Both the position numbers and the translations under genes were made by a program. From NCBI GenBank assembly GCA_965204925.1, contig OZ242021.1, forward strand, positions 496,001-560,000: DNA of 64,000 nt. Reading direction: 5' to 3'. This document shows positions 1-8,852 of this stretch, piece after piece (position 1 is the first letter of the stretch; every line of letters starts with the position of its first letter). Under the pieces are notes generated by a model. The model did no database searches, was not told the DNA's origin, and worked only from the letters and a program-made list of their open reading frames with translations. The DNA comes from G963663315 sp965204925 (lineage in GTDB: Bacteria > Pseudomonadota > Gammaproteobacteria > Arenicellales > Poriferihabitantaceae).

Positions 1-1863
1 ATCGGGAACCTTGGAGCAGCCGATACCCTGGTCGATCCAGCGTACCACGTATCCCAATATACCCTGGGCATTGTTTTCCAGCTCCCTGACTATTTCACTA
101 TCATTGACAGTCCGGCTGCCGAGAACGGGAATGCTCAGGATATCATCCGGATTCGCGCGCAAACAGGTTTGCAACTGTTGTTGCCGGGCGCTGACATTGA
201 CATAATGATAATGGAGCGCATGCAGGGTAGCTGCGGTCGGCGACGGCACCCAGGCCGTATTGGCGCCTGCTCTCGGATGCGCAATTTTCTGCTCCATCAT
301 TTCCCTCATATTGTCCGGCGCGGCCCACATCCCCTTGCCGATCTGGCCATGGCCGGACATGCCGCACTCAAGCCCGACATCGACATTCCAGTCTTCGTAG
401 GCCAATAACCAGGCGGACGATTTCATGTCGTTCTTGGGGATCACCGCCCCGGCTTCCATACAGGTATGGATTTCATCACCGGTTCGATCCAGAAAGCCGG
501 TATTGATGAAAATCACCCGCTCCCGGGCTGCCCGGATACATTCCTTCAGATTAACGGTAGTACGACGCTCTTCGTCCATGATACCGATTTTCAGGGTATT
601 GGCCGCAAGACCAAGCGCCTGTTCCACATATTCGAACAACTCGACTGCCGCGGCCACTTCCTCAGGACCGTGCATCTTGGGTTTGACGATATAGACGCTG
701 CCCTTGCGGCTGTTTTTCAGTTCACCGGTTCCGATCAAGTCGTGCATGGCGCCCAGCGCGGTAACCATCGCATCCAGGAATGTCTCCGGTATTTCCTCTC
801 CCCGGTACGTGACCGCGTCGGTATACATGTGCGTCCCCACATTACGCACCAGCATCATGCTGCGGCCGTGTACATGAAACGGGCTGCCATCCGCGGCAAT
901 ATACCCGGGATCGGGATCGAGCGCCCTTTCCACCCGCCTGCCTCCCTTGCGGATATTGGCCGTAAGAGTTCCTTTCATCAGACCGGCCCAGTTACGATAA
1001 ACGCGGATTTTATCTTCAGCGTCAACCGCGGCGACAGAATCCTCACAGTCAATGATTGTCGTCAGGGCCGATTCAATCCTGACATCATAGATATTCGCCA
1101 GATCCCCTTTGCCGATAAAATAACCCTCGCCGATGCAGACATCAATATACAGATTATTGTGCCTGAACAGGATATTGTCAGGCGCTTCGGGAGCGCCGCG
1201 GTAGCCGGCAAAGCACTCCCGCCAGCCCAGACCGGTCTCGCTGCCATCGCCCATGACGACAATGAGTTTTCCCGATTCAACCCTGTACCTGACCGCATAG
1301 GCATGGCTGCCCGCCGCCAGGGGCACGACATCGTCGAGAAACTCCCGTACATAACGAATGACCCGGGCGCCCCGCACCGGATTGTATTTTGCCGTTTTTT
1401 TACAGCCATCCACTTCGAGAATAATGTCACTGCCATACAAGGCGTCATACAGGCTGTTCCAGCGCGCATTGGCGGCATTCAGGGCATAACGTGCATTATC
1501 CACCGGCACGACGAGTTGCGGACCGGCAATTTCACTGATCTCCTCATCGACATTTTCCGTGGTGACGGTAAAGGGTTCCCCTTGCAAAACGAGATAGCCG
1601 ATATCCTGCAAAAAGGCTTTATGCGCGGTGGCATCGGGCAAGGTCTTGCCGTTTCGGTAATATTCATCGATCTGGCGTTGCAGATCGTCGCGCTTGTCGA
1701 GAAGCGCCCTGTTCTTGCCGCCGAGCTCCTCAACGATTTTCGCCAGTCCACCCCAGAACCGCTCCGACTTCACCCCTGTTCCGGGCAGAATCTCGCCTTC
1801 CACCAGATTGTAAAGTCCCTCGTCTACGGCTAGTCCCTGAATATTGACCCGTTTGCCCATCAT
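1..1863 (-). CDS. glcB: Malate synthase G, C-terminus cut by the window edge
   Basis: Condenses glyoxylate with acetyl-CoA to malate in the cytosolic glyoxylate/glycolate pathway. The reverse strand is open from ATG at 1863 (or the second ATG at 1860) to base 1, giving 621 codons of the roughly 725 usual for the G isoform. Recognisable segments are DCEDSVAAVDAEDK, GSPFHVHGRSMMLVRNVG, VYIVKPKMHGPEEV and, at the edge, WIDQGIGCSKVPD. In the E. coli enzyme the catalytic aspartate follows this last motif by about nine residues, so it should lie just outside the window. An AGGA ribosome site stands five bases before ATG 1863. The gene reads in the same direction as the oxygenase gene upstream (ending 1952), with about 90 bases between. 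Identity is very secure. Confidence 0.95.
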   Translation of the reverse strand, partial: MMGKRVNIQGLAVDEGLYNLVEGEILPGTGVKSERFWGGLAKIVEELGGKNRALLDKRDDLQRQIDEYYRNGKTLPDATAHKAFLQDIGYLVLQGEPFTVTTENVDEEISEIAGPQLVVPVDNARYALNAANARWNSLYDALYGSDIILEVDGCKKTAKYNPVRGARVIRYVREFLDDVVPLAAGSHAYAVRYRVESGKLIVVMGDGSETGLGWRECFAGYRGAPEAPDNILFRHNNLYIDVCIGEGYFIGKGDLANIYDVRIESALTTIIDCEDSVAAVDAEDKIRVYRNWAGLMKGTLTANIRKGGRRVERALDPDPGYIAADGSPFHVHGRSMMLVRNVGTHMYTDAVTYRGEEIPETFLDAMVTALGAMHDLIGTGELKNSRKGSVYIVKPKMHGPEEVAAAVELFEYVEQALGLAANTLKIGIMDEERRTTVNLKECIRAARERVIFINTGFLDRTGDEIHTCMEAGAVIPKNDMKSSAWLLAYEDWNVDVGLECGMSGHGQIGKGMWAAPDNMREMMEQKIAHPRAGANTAWVPSPTAATLHALHYHYVNVSARQQQLQTCLRANPDDILSIPVLGSRTVNDSEIVRELENNAQGILGYVVRWIDQGIGCSKVPD

Positions 1864-1951
1864 GTAAATCCTGCCCCCCGGAGCGAAAAAACAAAGATCG
1901 AACTATACCAATCTGATAATCAGGGTCAACGCAATTTGCAAGTCCGGGCCC

Positions 1952-2428
1952 CTATTTCCAGGAGTGCGGCAAAGAAGCCTCTAAACTCGTCCAGACCACC
2001 GGAAAAGCAGGATGCGCCATGGGCCCGCCTACAGTCAGCGCGACCTCCTCAAAAGGCGGAGATGTGGTCCATGGACGGACGGCATAGACCGCATCATCGC
2101 CCAGCCAGCGCGTCGAAAACCCCCGCCGGCGGGTTTTCAGACCGGTCGTGGCCGGGGCGCCATGGATCGTTCTTACGTGAAACACGATACAGTCGCCCGG
2201 CTCAAGGTCCCATGACAGGATATTGTACTGGCTGCGATTGGCGTCGATATCGGGCATCGTTTCGAACCCGTCATGCCCGCTCGCATAGTTTTCATGGTTG
2301 ATGAAAAGTCTTGGGTAGTACATCACCGCGCCATGATGGGATTGCGCAATAAACTCCGGGCAGGCTGCTGCCGGAATCGGGTCGAGCGGCAGCCAGATCG
2401 AACACAACTGGTTTCCCTCGACCCCCAA
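1952..2428 (-). pseudogene. C-terminal part of a PhyH-type dioxygenase, separated by a frameshift
   Basis: This frame carries the end of the phytanoyl-CoA dioxygenase-like domain that begins in the adjoining frame (2323-3618). It holds the distal metal-ligand histidine in HVRTIHGAPATT and the basic segment RRRGFSTRWLGDD expected to bind 2-oxoglutarate. The HxD half of the metal site lies in the other frame. The change of frame falls in a run of five C (2422-2426; five G on the coding strand), where six would join PYWG directly to VEGNQL. As written the two parts cannot form one enzyme. Sequencing error, a real lesion or homopolymer slippage are all possible. Confidence 0.75.
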
Positions 2429-3618
2429 TACGGCAAGTCATGATGCCAGGGCGTCACCTCTCCGGTACCGGGTTCCTTGACAAGCACATGCTCGTGATAG
2501 ATGCGAACAGAGTCCGAACCGGTCATCCGCGCCGCAATCTCGGCCGCTGGTGAATTCAGCACAAAATCCCGGTATTCCTCAATTACCTGCCAGTTGCAGT
2601 AATCATCGTAGAAGCCTCCGGGCATTCCTTCCGGGGTATATCGCGTACTGTACGGACCGGGATTCTCAAAATTTTTCTCCACCCCTGCGGCCAGTGATTC
2701 CAGCCATTTTCGGGGAAACGCCCTGCGCAGGCAGATAGCTCCATCGCACTGGAATGTTTCGATCTGGCGTTGTGAAATGGACACGATGAACATTGGATTG
2801 ATTTCAGGGACGAGTTTCAGGCAGCCGGCCGGAGGGTCGCCCGGATTGGCGCGCCCCCAGAACAGCTTGCGAACCGCCTCGCTGTTCTGCATGCCGGGAG
2901 ATTCGGAATAACAGATGACAGGGACCAGTCTTGGCCGCTTGCCGCCAACTTGCGTGACACGATGAAGTGTCTGCCGCCCACCGAAAATCAGCAATGTGCC
3001 CGCAGTGAATGGCAGTGTCTCGACCTGCCGGCGGTCTCCGTCAAGTACATCACGCACGATCCCCGTTTCATTTCCTGACCCTCTGATCAACGGGACATAC
3101 TCGAATTCGCCCCCGGATTCCGGCGCCTGCAACATCAGCGTAACTGTAAACGCGGATTCGTCAAAATGCCAGCCATGTTTTCCCCCTTCGACAAAAACAT
3201 TTACCGAGCAGGCTCCGAACGGGTCCGCAAAGCGGTAAAACGGGTTTTTATCCAACACGTATCCAACAAAATCCTTCAGCGGGTCCCATTGATACAGACG
3301 ATTGAGCAACGAATCCCGCGGTATGAGATCATAAGCCACCGAACCGACATAGGTTCGTTCCTGTCGATTGATTACAGGGTTGCGGCCCGTCCCACCCTGC
3401 TCCTCCGTTAAATATACGTTATGGGTACTGTCACAGAACCAGGCGCCACCAAGATACTCCCCGGCTTCCCTGACCAGATGGTCGAGGGCGTCCGGCAATA
3501 TGAAGTCCGGCAGTGCGCAAAGGCCGGTTTTCCGATATTGCCCGCGGCATTGCCTGGCAAATTCGAGTCCGGGCCCGCTATCTGTCCGGTCAAGCGGGTA
3601 ACGGTGCAAGTCAATCAC
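2323..3618 (-). CDS. Two-domain Fe(II)/2-oxoglutarate dioxygenase (frameshifted near its C-terminus)
   Basis: GTG start at 3618; an in-frame stop lies a few codons upstream and no strong ribosome site is visible. Residues 1-275 form one oxygenase-like domain with HFD (151-153), a distal histidine near 219 and arginine 230 in the usual 2-His-1-carboxylate order. From Met276 (MFIVSISQRQ) a second, PhyH-like domain begins, with HHD at 392-394. After residue 398 the reading becomes nonsense because of a one-base deletion, and the true continuation is in 1952-2428. Either the gene encodes a tandem-domain protein, or two adjacent genes were joined; ATG 2793 could start a separate PhyH gene but lacks a Shine-Dalgarno sequence. 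The substrate is unknown. PhyH relatives hydroxylate small metabolites or acyl groups. Confidence 0.75.
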   Translation of the reverse strand: MIDLHRYPLDRTDSGPGLEFARQCRGQYRKTGLCALPDFILPDALDHLVREAGEYLGGAWFCDSTHNVYLTEEQGGTGRNPVINRQERTYVGSVAYDLIPRDSLLNRLYQWDPLKDFVGYVLDKNPFYRFADPFGACSVNVFVEGGKHGWHFDESAFTVTLMLQAPESGGEFEYVPLIRGSGNETGIVRDVLDGDRRQVETLPFTAGTLLIFGGRQTLHRVTQVGGKRPRLVPVICYSESPGMQNSEAVRKLFWGRANPGDPPAGCLKLVPEINPMFIVSISQRQIETFQCDGAICLRRAFPRKWLESLAAGVEKNFENPGPYSTRYTPEGMPGGFYDDYCNWQVIEEYRDFVLNSPAAEIAARMTGSDSVRIYHEHVLVKEPGTGEVTPWHHDLPYWGSRETSCVRSGCRSTRFRQQPARSLLRNPIMAR

Positions 3619-3699
3619 TTCAGGAAATTCAGTTTATAGCTTTGTGCCTTTTGACCGTATAAACCACTAAATAAAACACTAAAATAAAAAACCTTAATA

Positions 3700-6228
3700 G
3701 TGAGCCTCAAAGACGAAAACGAAATAATAAAAGATTTGCCTCCAAATACAAAAAAGAAAATTCTGATGAAAAATAAAAAATACAATTTCCCTACGAACCT
3801 GTTCTACAGCTACTGCCATGCAGACGCTGAGTATAGAGAAAACATGGAAAGGTCGCTTTCTTTACTTAAGCGACAAGAATTACTGGTTGATTGGTCGGAC
3901 CGGAATATCCTGCCAGGACAAAACATCTCCTCGGAAATAAAAGAAAAAATGAACAAGGCAGACATTATCGTGTTTCTGTTCAGTTCAGATTTCATCGACT
4001 CCGACGCATGTATGGAAGAATGGGAATACGCAAAGCAACTGACGGAGCAGGGGAAGCCGATTATTCGTATTCCAATCATCCTGAGAGATTGCGCGTGGCA
4101 AGATGTACTTGCCAATGACAATGTAAAGGCGCTACCGAAAGACGGGAAAGCGGTCACTGTTTTCGGGCGTCAGGATCAGGCATGGCAACAAGTGTACGAA
4201 GGCATCAAGACTGTCATTAATAAATTGAGAAACGACTTTAGTCCGAAGGCCGAGTTTCTGAGTGAAATTGCAAAGACTGAATTTTTATCGCAACACCATA
4301 TCAAACTTCAAGACATCTTTGTTTTCTTGACATTATCGCACTACCACCCGGAGAAAAGAGATGGGTTGGTTCAAAGAGAACAAGTTGAAAGCCAGGAACA
4401 GCTTTTAGAAAAGAAGTATGCCCTTGTTCATGGAGATGACATGAGCGGGAAAACGGCTCTTGGCCGGCATCTGTTTCTTTCATTGGCTCATGAACCTTCT
4501 ACTCCTGTTTTGCATATTGACATGCAGACAATTCCGCGAAAAGTCGAAGAAAAGATATTCGAAACCGCATACCACAAGCAGTTTAACGGCGATTATTCTT
4601 TATGGAAACAGCAAAACAATAAAACACTCATACTGGACAACCTGTCCGGGAAATCCAACGTGGACTTTATCGTCTATGCCAGAGACTTCTTTGAAAAAAT
4701 CATTATCACCCTGGCTTCCGATGTTTTTCTTTCATTCTTCCAGGATGAAGAACGTCTGGTCGATTTTCAGCAACTCAAGATTGAATCTCTGTCACATGGA
4801 CAGCAAGAACAACTGATCAGAAAGCGATTAAGTTTGCGCGATACGAACGAACCTGTCACAGATGGGATTGTTGACCAGATTGAAAACCGGATCAACTCTA
4901 TAATCATTTCCAACAAAATTGTCCCCAGGTACCCCTTTTTTGTTCTGTCCATCCTGCAAACACACGAGGCGTATATGCCCGAAAATCTGTTTATAACATC
5001 ATATGGACACTGCTATAACGCATTAATTCTTGCGCAACTCATCAAATCGGGTATTTCCCGCAGCGACAGCGACATTAATAGTTGCTTTAATTTCGCGGAA
5101 CAACTGGCATTCAAGCTCCATGAGAACGGCACTATAACTTACGACGAATTTGTCGAAAATTACAAAAAAGATTTTCTTATTACGAAAGCAAACTTGAACA
5201 GACTAAAAAATGATCAATACGGCATAATTTCTGAAAATGGTCAATTTCGGATACCTTATATGTATCATTTTTTCCTGGGCAGGTTTCTTTCAAAAAATAG
5301 TGATTCGAAAAATATAATTGCAGACATGTGTGGGAACACTCATGTAAGGGAAAATTATCTGACTCTGTTATTTACTATTCATCACACAAACGACAACCAG
5401 ATTGTGGACGACATTTTGCTTGGCGCCATGTGTGCATTGGACAATATTAAACCCGCGCGACTGACACAAGACGAGACACAACGATTCAATGACATTATTA
5501 AATCCCTCCCGAACAGGGTACTGTCCAACGCCCCCGTGGAAATGGAAAGAGCAAAAGAAAGGAATGTGCGTGACGTTGTTGACCATCAACCTGACCCAGA
5601 AAAAGAATCGGAAGAACAAACTGAAGAGGAGAACCCCGCTAACGAGTGGTATCGGATATTGAAGAATAATGCAATTTTGGGGCAAGTTCTTCGGAATAAA
5701 TACGGTAACCTGAAAAAACCGCGAATTGAGGAAATTATCGAAACTATCGCTGACGGCGGACTGCGGCTGGTCAATTCTGTCCTGGCGGATGAAGACGAAA
5801 TAGCGGATTTAGTACGCTACATCCACAAAAAATACCCCGAAGATGACATCAATAAAATCAGATTATTCGTTCAATCCGTGTCCTTTATTTGGACGATGAT
5901 TAATATTGAAAGCATTGTCAATGCAATAAATTTTCCTGAGATTCGGGACGAAATCAACAATGTTGTGAGTCGAAACTCATCTCCGGCATATGATCTGATT
6001 GGCTATTTCAGCCAGCTGGACAGTTCACAGAGACTCACAATGGCAGTAAAAGAGAAATTAAAAGATTTGAATAAAGAGCACGATGATTTCTTCATTAAAA
6101 GAGTTTTATCGATCAGAACACAGCGTTATATGAACACACACCTCAGTGATGCATCAGTTGAACAAGCAATTTGTTCCGAACTGAAAATTGAGTATTCATA
6201 TAAACGACTCCATGGGAAAAATAACTAA
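3700..6228 (+). CDS. TIR-domain protein with P-loop NTPase, probable defence sensor
   Basis: 842 residues from GTG 3700; ATG 3766 (residue 23) is an alternative start, and neither has a clear ribosome site. Residues about 33-175 look like a bacterial TIR domain: FYSYCHADAEY, then DWSDRNILPGQNIS, and CMEEWEYA, whose Glu107 fits the NADase catalytic position (S..C..E). A P-loop follows at 245-252 (GDDMSGKT), with a Walker B-like strand KTLILDN near 315, then a long helical region of unknown fold. TIR plus NTPase is the layout of STAND-like immune sensors that deplete NAD+ on infection. That function is inferred from layout and from the neighbouring restriction-modification genes. Base composition is much more AT-rich than the flanking genes, which suggests transfer. 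Confidence 0.8.
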   Translation: MSLKDENEIIKDLPPNTKKKILMKNKKYNFPTNLFYSYCHADAEYRENMERSLSLLKRQELLVDWSDRNILPGQNISSEIKEKMNKADIIVFLFSSDFIDSDACMEEWEYAKQLTEQGKPIIRIPIILRDCAWQDVLANDNVKALPKDGKAVTVFGRQDQAWQQVYEGIKTVINKLRNDFSPKAEFLSEIAKTEFLSQHHIKLQDIFVFLTLSHYHPEKRDGLVQREQVESQEQLLEKKYALVHGDDMSGKTALGRHLFLSLAHEPSTPVLHIDMQTIPRKVEEKIFETAYHKQFNGDYSLWKQQNNKTLILDNLSGKSNVDFIVYARDFFEKIIITLASDVFLSFFQDEERLVDFQQLKIESLSHGQQEQLIRKRLSLRDTNEPVTDGIVDQIENRINSIIISNKIVPRYPFFVLSILQTHEAYMPENLFITSYGHCYNALILAQLIKSGISRSDSDINSCFNFAEQLAFKLHENGTITYDEFVENYKKDFLITKANLNRLKNDQYGIISENGQFRIPYMYHFFLGRFLSKNSDSKNIIADMCGNTHVRENYLTLLFTIHHTNDNQIVDDILLGAMCALDNIKPARLTQDETQRFNDIIKSLPNRVLSNAPVEMERAKERNVRDVVDHQPDPEKESEEQTEEENPANEWYRILKNNAILGQVLRNKYGNLKKPRIEEIIETIADGGLRLVNSVLADEDEIADLVRYIHKKYPEDDINKIRLFVQSVSFIWTMINIESIVNAINFPEIRDEINNVVSRNSSPAYDLIGYFSQLDSSQRLTMAVKEKLKDLNKEHDDFFIKRVLSIRTQRYMNTHLSDASVEQAICSELKIEYSYKRLHGKNN

Positions 6229-6368
6229 CCTGCCAACATAGCGACGTTGTGACCCTGAGTCTCCATGCTCATGACTCAAGATGGAGAGACCGCAGGCATC
6301 CTTGGTTGCTTTGCGGTAGAGATATCCTGACAAAGCGTCTTTATATTGAACTGAAGACAGGAGAATGA

Positions 6369-7148
6369 TTACTCCAGAATCTGAACCCAAGATTCATCAA
6401 ATCTGATTGATTCCAGGATTATGTCTCTATCCAGTTGCGGCGGTTCCTTGATTTTAATTGCCAGGCGTTCTTTTGGCACACTTTCAATAATGGTGAATTG
6501 AGAGCCATGCGGTTGCCACGTGAATGTATGCTGATCGGTTGTTTTACTGAAACCCTCAAGGTTTTTGTTTTTATTCCACCGCCACGAAAATTGATCAGCC
6601 GGGTATATGGTGGTACCAAACTCAAAGACGGCCAACTCGAGCAGGCTATTGGCCTTGATCAGAACAACTGTTCGCACATGACGGTACAGTTTTCTTATTC
6701 CGGTGACGCGCTCATTCCAGATCGCGAGAACCTTTTCTCCCAACTGGTCGGGGTCAACTTTGCTTATTTCACTGTCGCCAAAAGAATAAACGGGGGAATT
6801 GCGCCCGGAAATGAGACGAATTTTGGAAACAGTGGAAGGTCGGGGGGCTTTTACAGTTTTGGCTCCCCATGCCGTTTGCTGCAAGACGATATCGTCAAGC
6901 CCAACATTTGATGGCTTCCATTGCGCGCCAACCAAACGGGCAAAAATTTCTTCCCAGTCTGAACCTTCCAGTCGCGCCTGTTTCCCTCTGGAGGCGATCA
7001 AATAAATAACCTCCCGCGCCAAATCAAGCGCAAAGTTGTCGGGGAAGTTATTGCGTGGATACGGCGGCTTGTATTTTTGGACTGTCCGCAGTCTCGGAGA
7101 TTTGACCATACGCTGATGTATTTTCAAATAATCGCAGCTGACCATCAA
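6369..7148 (-). CDS. Putative type II restriction endonuclease
   Basis: 259 residues from ATG 7148 (MMVSCDYLK); Met14 at 7109 is another possible start. The first 101 bases overlap the end of the C5-methyltransferase gene, so the two are almost certainly co-expressed. I do not recognise the family with certainty. The segment Glu67/68, Asp85/86 and GAK at 95-97 (GLDDIVLQQTAWGAKTVK) has the spacing of a PD-(D/E)XK nuclease core. Position next to a C5-methyltransferase and Vsr makes a cognate restriction enzyme the natural reading. The site it cuts cannot be read from the sequence. It is AT-rich like the rest of the island and convergent with the TIR gene, with about 140 bases between the stops. 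Confidence 0.65.
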   Translation of the reverse strand: MMVSCDYLKIHQRMVKSPRLRTVQKYKPPYPRNNFPDNFALDLAREVIYLIASRGKQARLEGSDWEEIFARLVGAQWKPSNVGLDDIVLQQTAWGAKTVKAPRPSTVSKIRLISGRNSPVYSFGDSEISKVDPDQLGEKVLAIWNERVTGIRKLYRHVRTVVLIKANSLLELAVFEFGTTIYPADQFSWRWNKNKNLEGFSKTTDQHTFTWQPHGSQFTIIESVPKERLAIKIKEPPQLDRDIILESIRFDESWVQILE

Positions 7149-8130
7149 CCACCAGCTTGTCGATTTCCTTTTGAGAAAAAGTCGGCGCCCAATCGGTGGC
7201 TTGTATCAGATTCTTGATGACTGCCTGCGCCACAGGCACAGGAAGGCTATTACCGGCCTGCTTCCTGGTTTGCGAATAGTTGCAAACAATCCTGGCTTTT
7301 TCGGGAAACCCCTGAAGTCGCAGCATTTCCCGTAAAGTCAGTCTCCTTTCACCGTTCACCAGAAGATAATTGTAAGAAGCGCCCGCGCGCAATGCGCACG
7401 AAAACGGATAAACGCTTATATGTCCAGCCTTGTTCTCATGCCAAACGGTTGGCTCTTTCGTTGGCTTCTGCTTGCTTAGCCTCTTCCGCCTGATGCGGGT
7501 CGATGCAAAATATTCTTCGGGAACATCTTCTTCCAGGATTTCACTCAATGGGCGCATTGGAATATTCCCAGAAGGCCAATTGAAATAGCTTGGGGAATGA
7601 AAGCCAACAATAAAGACACGTTCCCTTTTCTGCGGCAGACCAAAATCAAGAGCGTTCAACACTTTATAGGTTGTGTCGTATCCTAACTCATCCAAAGTTC
7701 CCAAAATCCGATTCAAGGTTTGCCCTTTGCTGTGTCCAACGAGGAGCTTCACATTTTCCAGCACAAACGCCGTGGGTTTTTTCTCCGCCAATATGCGGGC
7801 GATATCAAAAAATAGTGTCCCTCTGGTATCGTGAAAACCGCGCATGTGGCCAATGATACTGAACGGCTGACATGGGAAACCAGCCAGTAGAATGTCGTGG
7901 TCGGGAATGGCTTGCGCGGCTATTTCCGTAATATCACCGTGTGGGGTTTCGCCAAAGTTCTCTGCATAGGCTCTCTGACATTCCTGGTCTATCTCGCTAC
8001 TGAAGACACACTCAACACCCATACCGAGGTCGGCGCCAGCATTTTGCATAGCATAACGAAACCCGCCAATACCCGCAAATAAATCAATAAACCGGATGAT
8101 TTTTTTCTCCCCTGTATACTTGGTATTCAT
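7048..8130 (-). CDS. DNA (cytosine-5-)-methyltransferase
   Basis: 360 residues. It carries the ordered C5-methyltransferase motifs: I FIDLFAGIGGFR (14-25), IV GFPCQPFS with catalytic Cys87, VI ENV (125-127), VIII QKRERVFIVGF, a short target-recognition region, IX RRLTLREMLRLQGFP, and X QAGNSLPVPVA. It transfers a methyl group from S-adenosylmethionine to cytosine C5, protecting DNA from the partner nuclease. Start ATG 8130 has no Shine-Dalgarno sequence, but a good sigma-70-like promoter ends about eight bases before it, so the mRNA may be nearly leaderless. A vsr gene upstream on the same strand fits a C5 enzyme, because deamination of 5-methylcytosine creates the T:G mismatches that Vsr repairs. 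Confidence 0.93.
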   Translation of the reverse strand: MNTKYTGEKKIIRFIDLFAGIGGFRYAMQNAGADLGMGVECVFSSEIDQECQRAYAENFGETPHGDITEIAAQAIPDHDILLAGFPCQPFSIIGHMRGFHDTRGTLFFDIARILAEKKPTAFVLENVKLLVGHSKGQTLNRILGTLDELGYDTTYKVLNALDFGLPQKRERVFIVGFHSPSYFNWPSGNIPMRPLSEILEEDVPEEYFASTRIRRKRLSKQKPTKEPTVWHENKAGHISVYPFSCALRAGASYNYLLVNGERRLTLREMLRLQGFPEKARIVCNYSQTRKQAGNSLPVPVAQAVIKNLIQATDWAPTFSQKEIDKLVVDGQLRLFENTSAYGQISETADSPKIQAAVSTQ

Positions 8131-8137
8131 AGTTGAA

Positions 8138-8165
8138 ATTATAGCATGTCGAATTTTTCTGGCAA
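8138..8165 (-). promoter_or_regulatory. Sigma-70-like promoter of the C5-methyltransferase gene
   Basis: On the minus strand TTGCCA (8165-8160) is followed after 16 bases by a perfect TATAAT (8143-8138). Transcription should begin at about 8131, one or a few bases before ATG 8130, which predicts a leaderless or very short-leader transcript. This agrees with the absence of a ribosome site. Confidence 0.6.
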
Positions 8166-8315
8166 TCCGCCTATGTCAGAACAATTAAGATGGTATTACT
8201 ACTGAGGCGTTGGGGCCTTGACCATGATTTTAATGTTGGTTTCGGGAATTTATGTTCAGATACTCAAACGGAGCCTCACAGGTTCGGCTCCGGTTGCCGT
8301 TCGCGTGTTGCGGTA

Positions 8316-8747
8316 TCATCGTATTCGGGTTGGCGCAGGTTTTCCAAGGAAGGTCTGGAGGCGCCTGATGACTCTTGATATATCTCGCAATTCACATTCC
8401 CATACTGTAATTACTGCCCATCCATTTTTTTCCAGCAGTGCAATATTGCGAACATCGCGGGCTTGATTTTGTTGAAGTTTGGTCAACCAATAATCCCGAT
8501 TGGTAGCAGGAATTCGAACCTGATCACAGTCGGTATGGTAGTGCCAGAAACAACCGTTTACAAACACGACTTTGTAAAGTGACGGGAAAACCAGGTCAGG
8601 TTTGCCGGGTAGGTCGGCTCGGTGCAAGCGATAACGATAACCGAGACCATGTAACAGGCGTCTTACCTGTATCTCCGGCTTCATACCCTTTGATTTGATC
8701 TGCGCCATTATGCGGCTGCGAGCATCGGACGATACATTGTCAGTCAT
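8316..8747 (-). CDS. vsr: Very short patch repair endonuclease Vsr
   Basis: Nicks next to T:G mismatches produced by deamination of 5-methylcytosine, starting short-patch repair. The protein has the N-terminal SSDARSRIMAQIKSKGMKPE, then LPGKPDLVFP with the metal-binding Asp, VNGCFWHYHTDC with the zinc/active-site region, and a C-terminal WECEL segment. About 143 residues from ATG 8747 is the normal length. A TTG at 8756 extends the frame by three codons, but the ATG is preferred because it gives the usual N-terminus. It sits upstream of the C5-methyltransferase on the same strand, with about 185 bases between. This is the standard association of vsr with dcm-type genes. Confidence 0.93.
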   Translation of the reverse strand: MTDNVSSDARSRIMAQIKSKGMKPEIQVRRLLHGLGYRYRLHRADLPGKPDLVFPSLYKVVFVNGCFWHYHTDCDQVRIPATNRDYWLTKLQQNQARDVRNIALLEKNGWAVITVWECELRDISRVIRRLQTFLGKPAPTRIR

Positions 8748-8852
8748 AACCGTCAATACTGCTTTTCAAACTTTACTGGCGAAAATATTTTCCTTCAGAC
8801 GTTAGCAGGAATCGCTGAGTGAGCAAATTAATGAGTTGTACAGACACAATCG

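Noticed and set aside
466..1833. Long plus-strand frame of 455 codons
   Set aside because: It is antisense to malate synthase G, whose motifs are unmistakable on the other strand.
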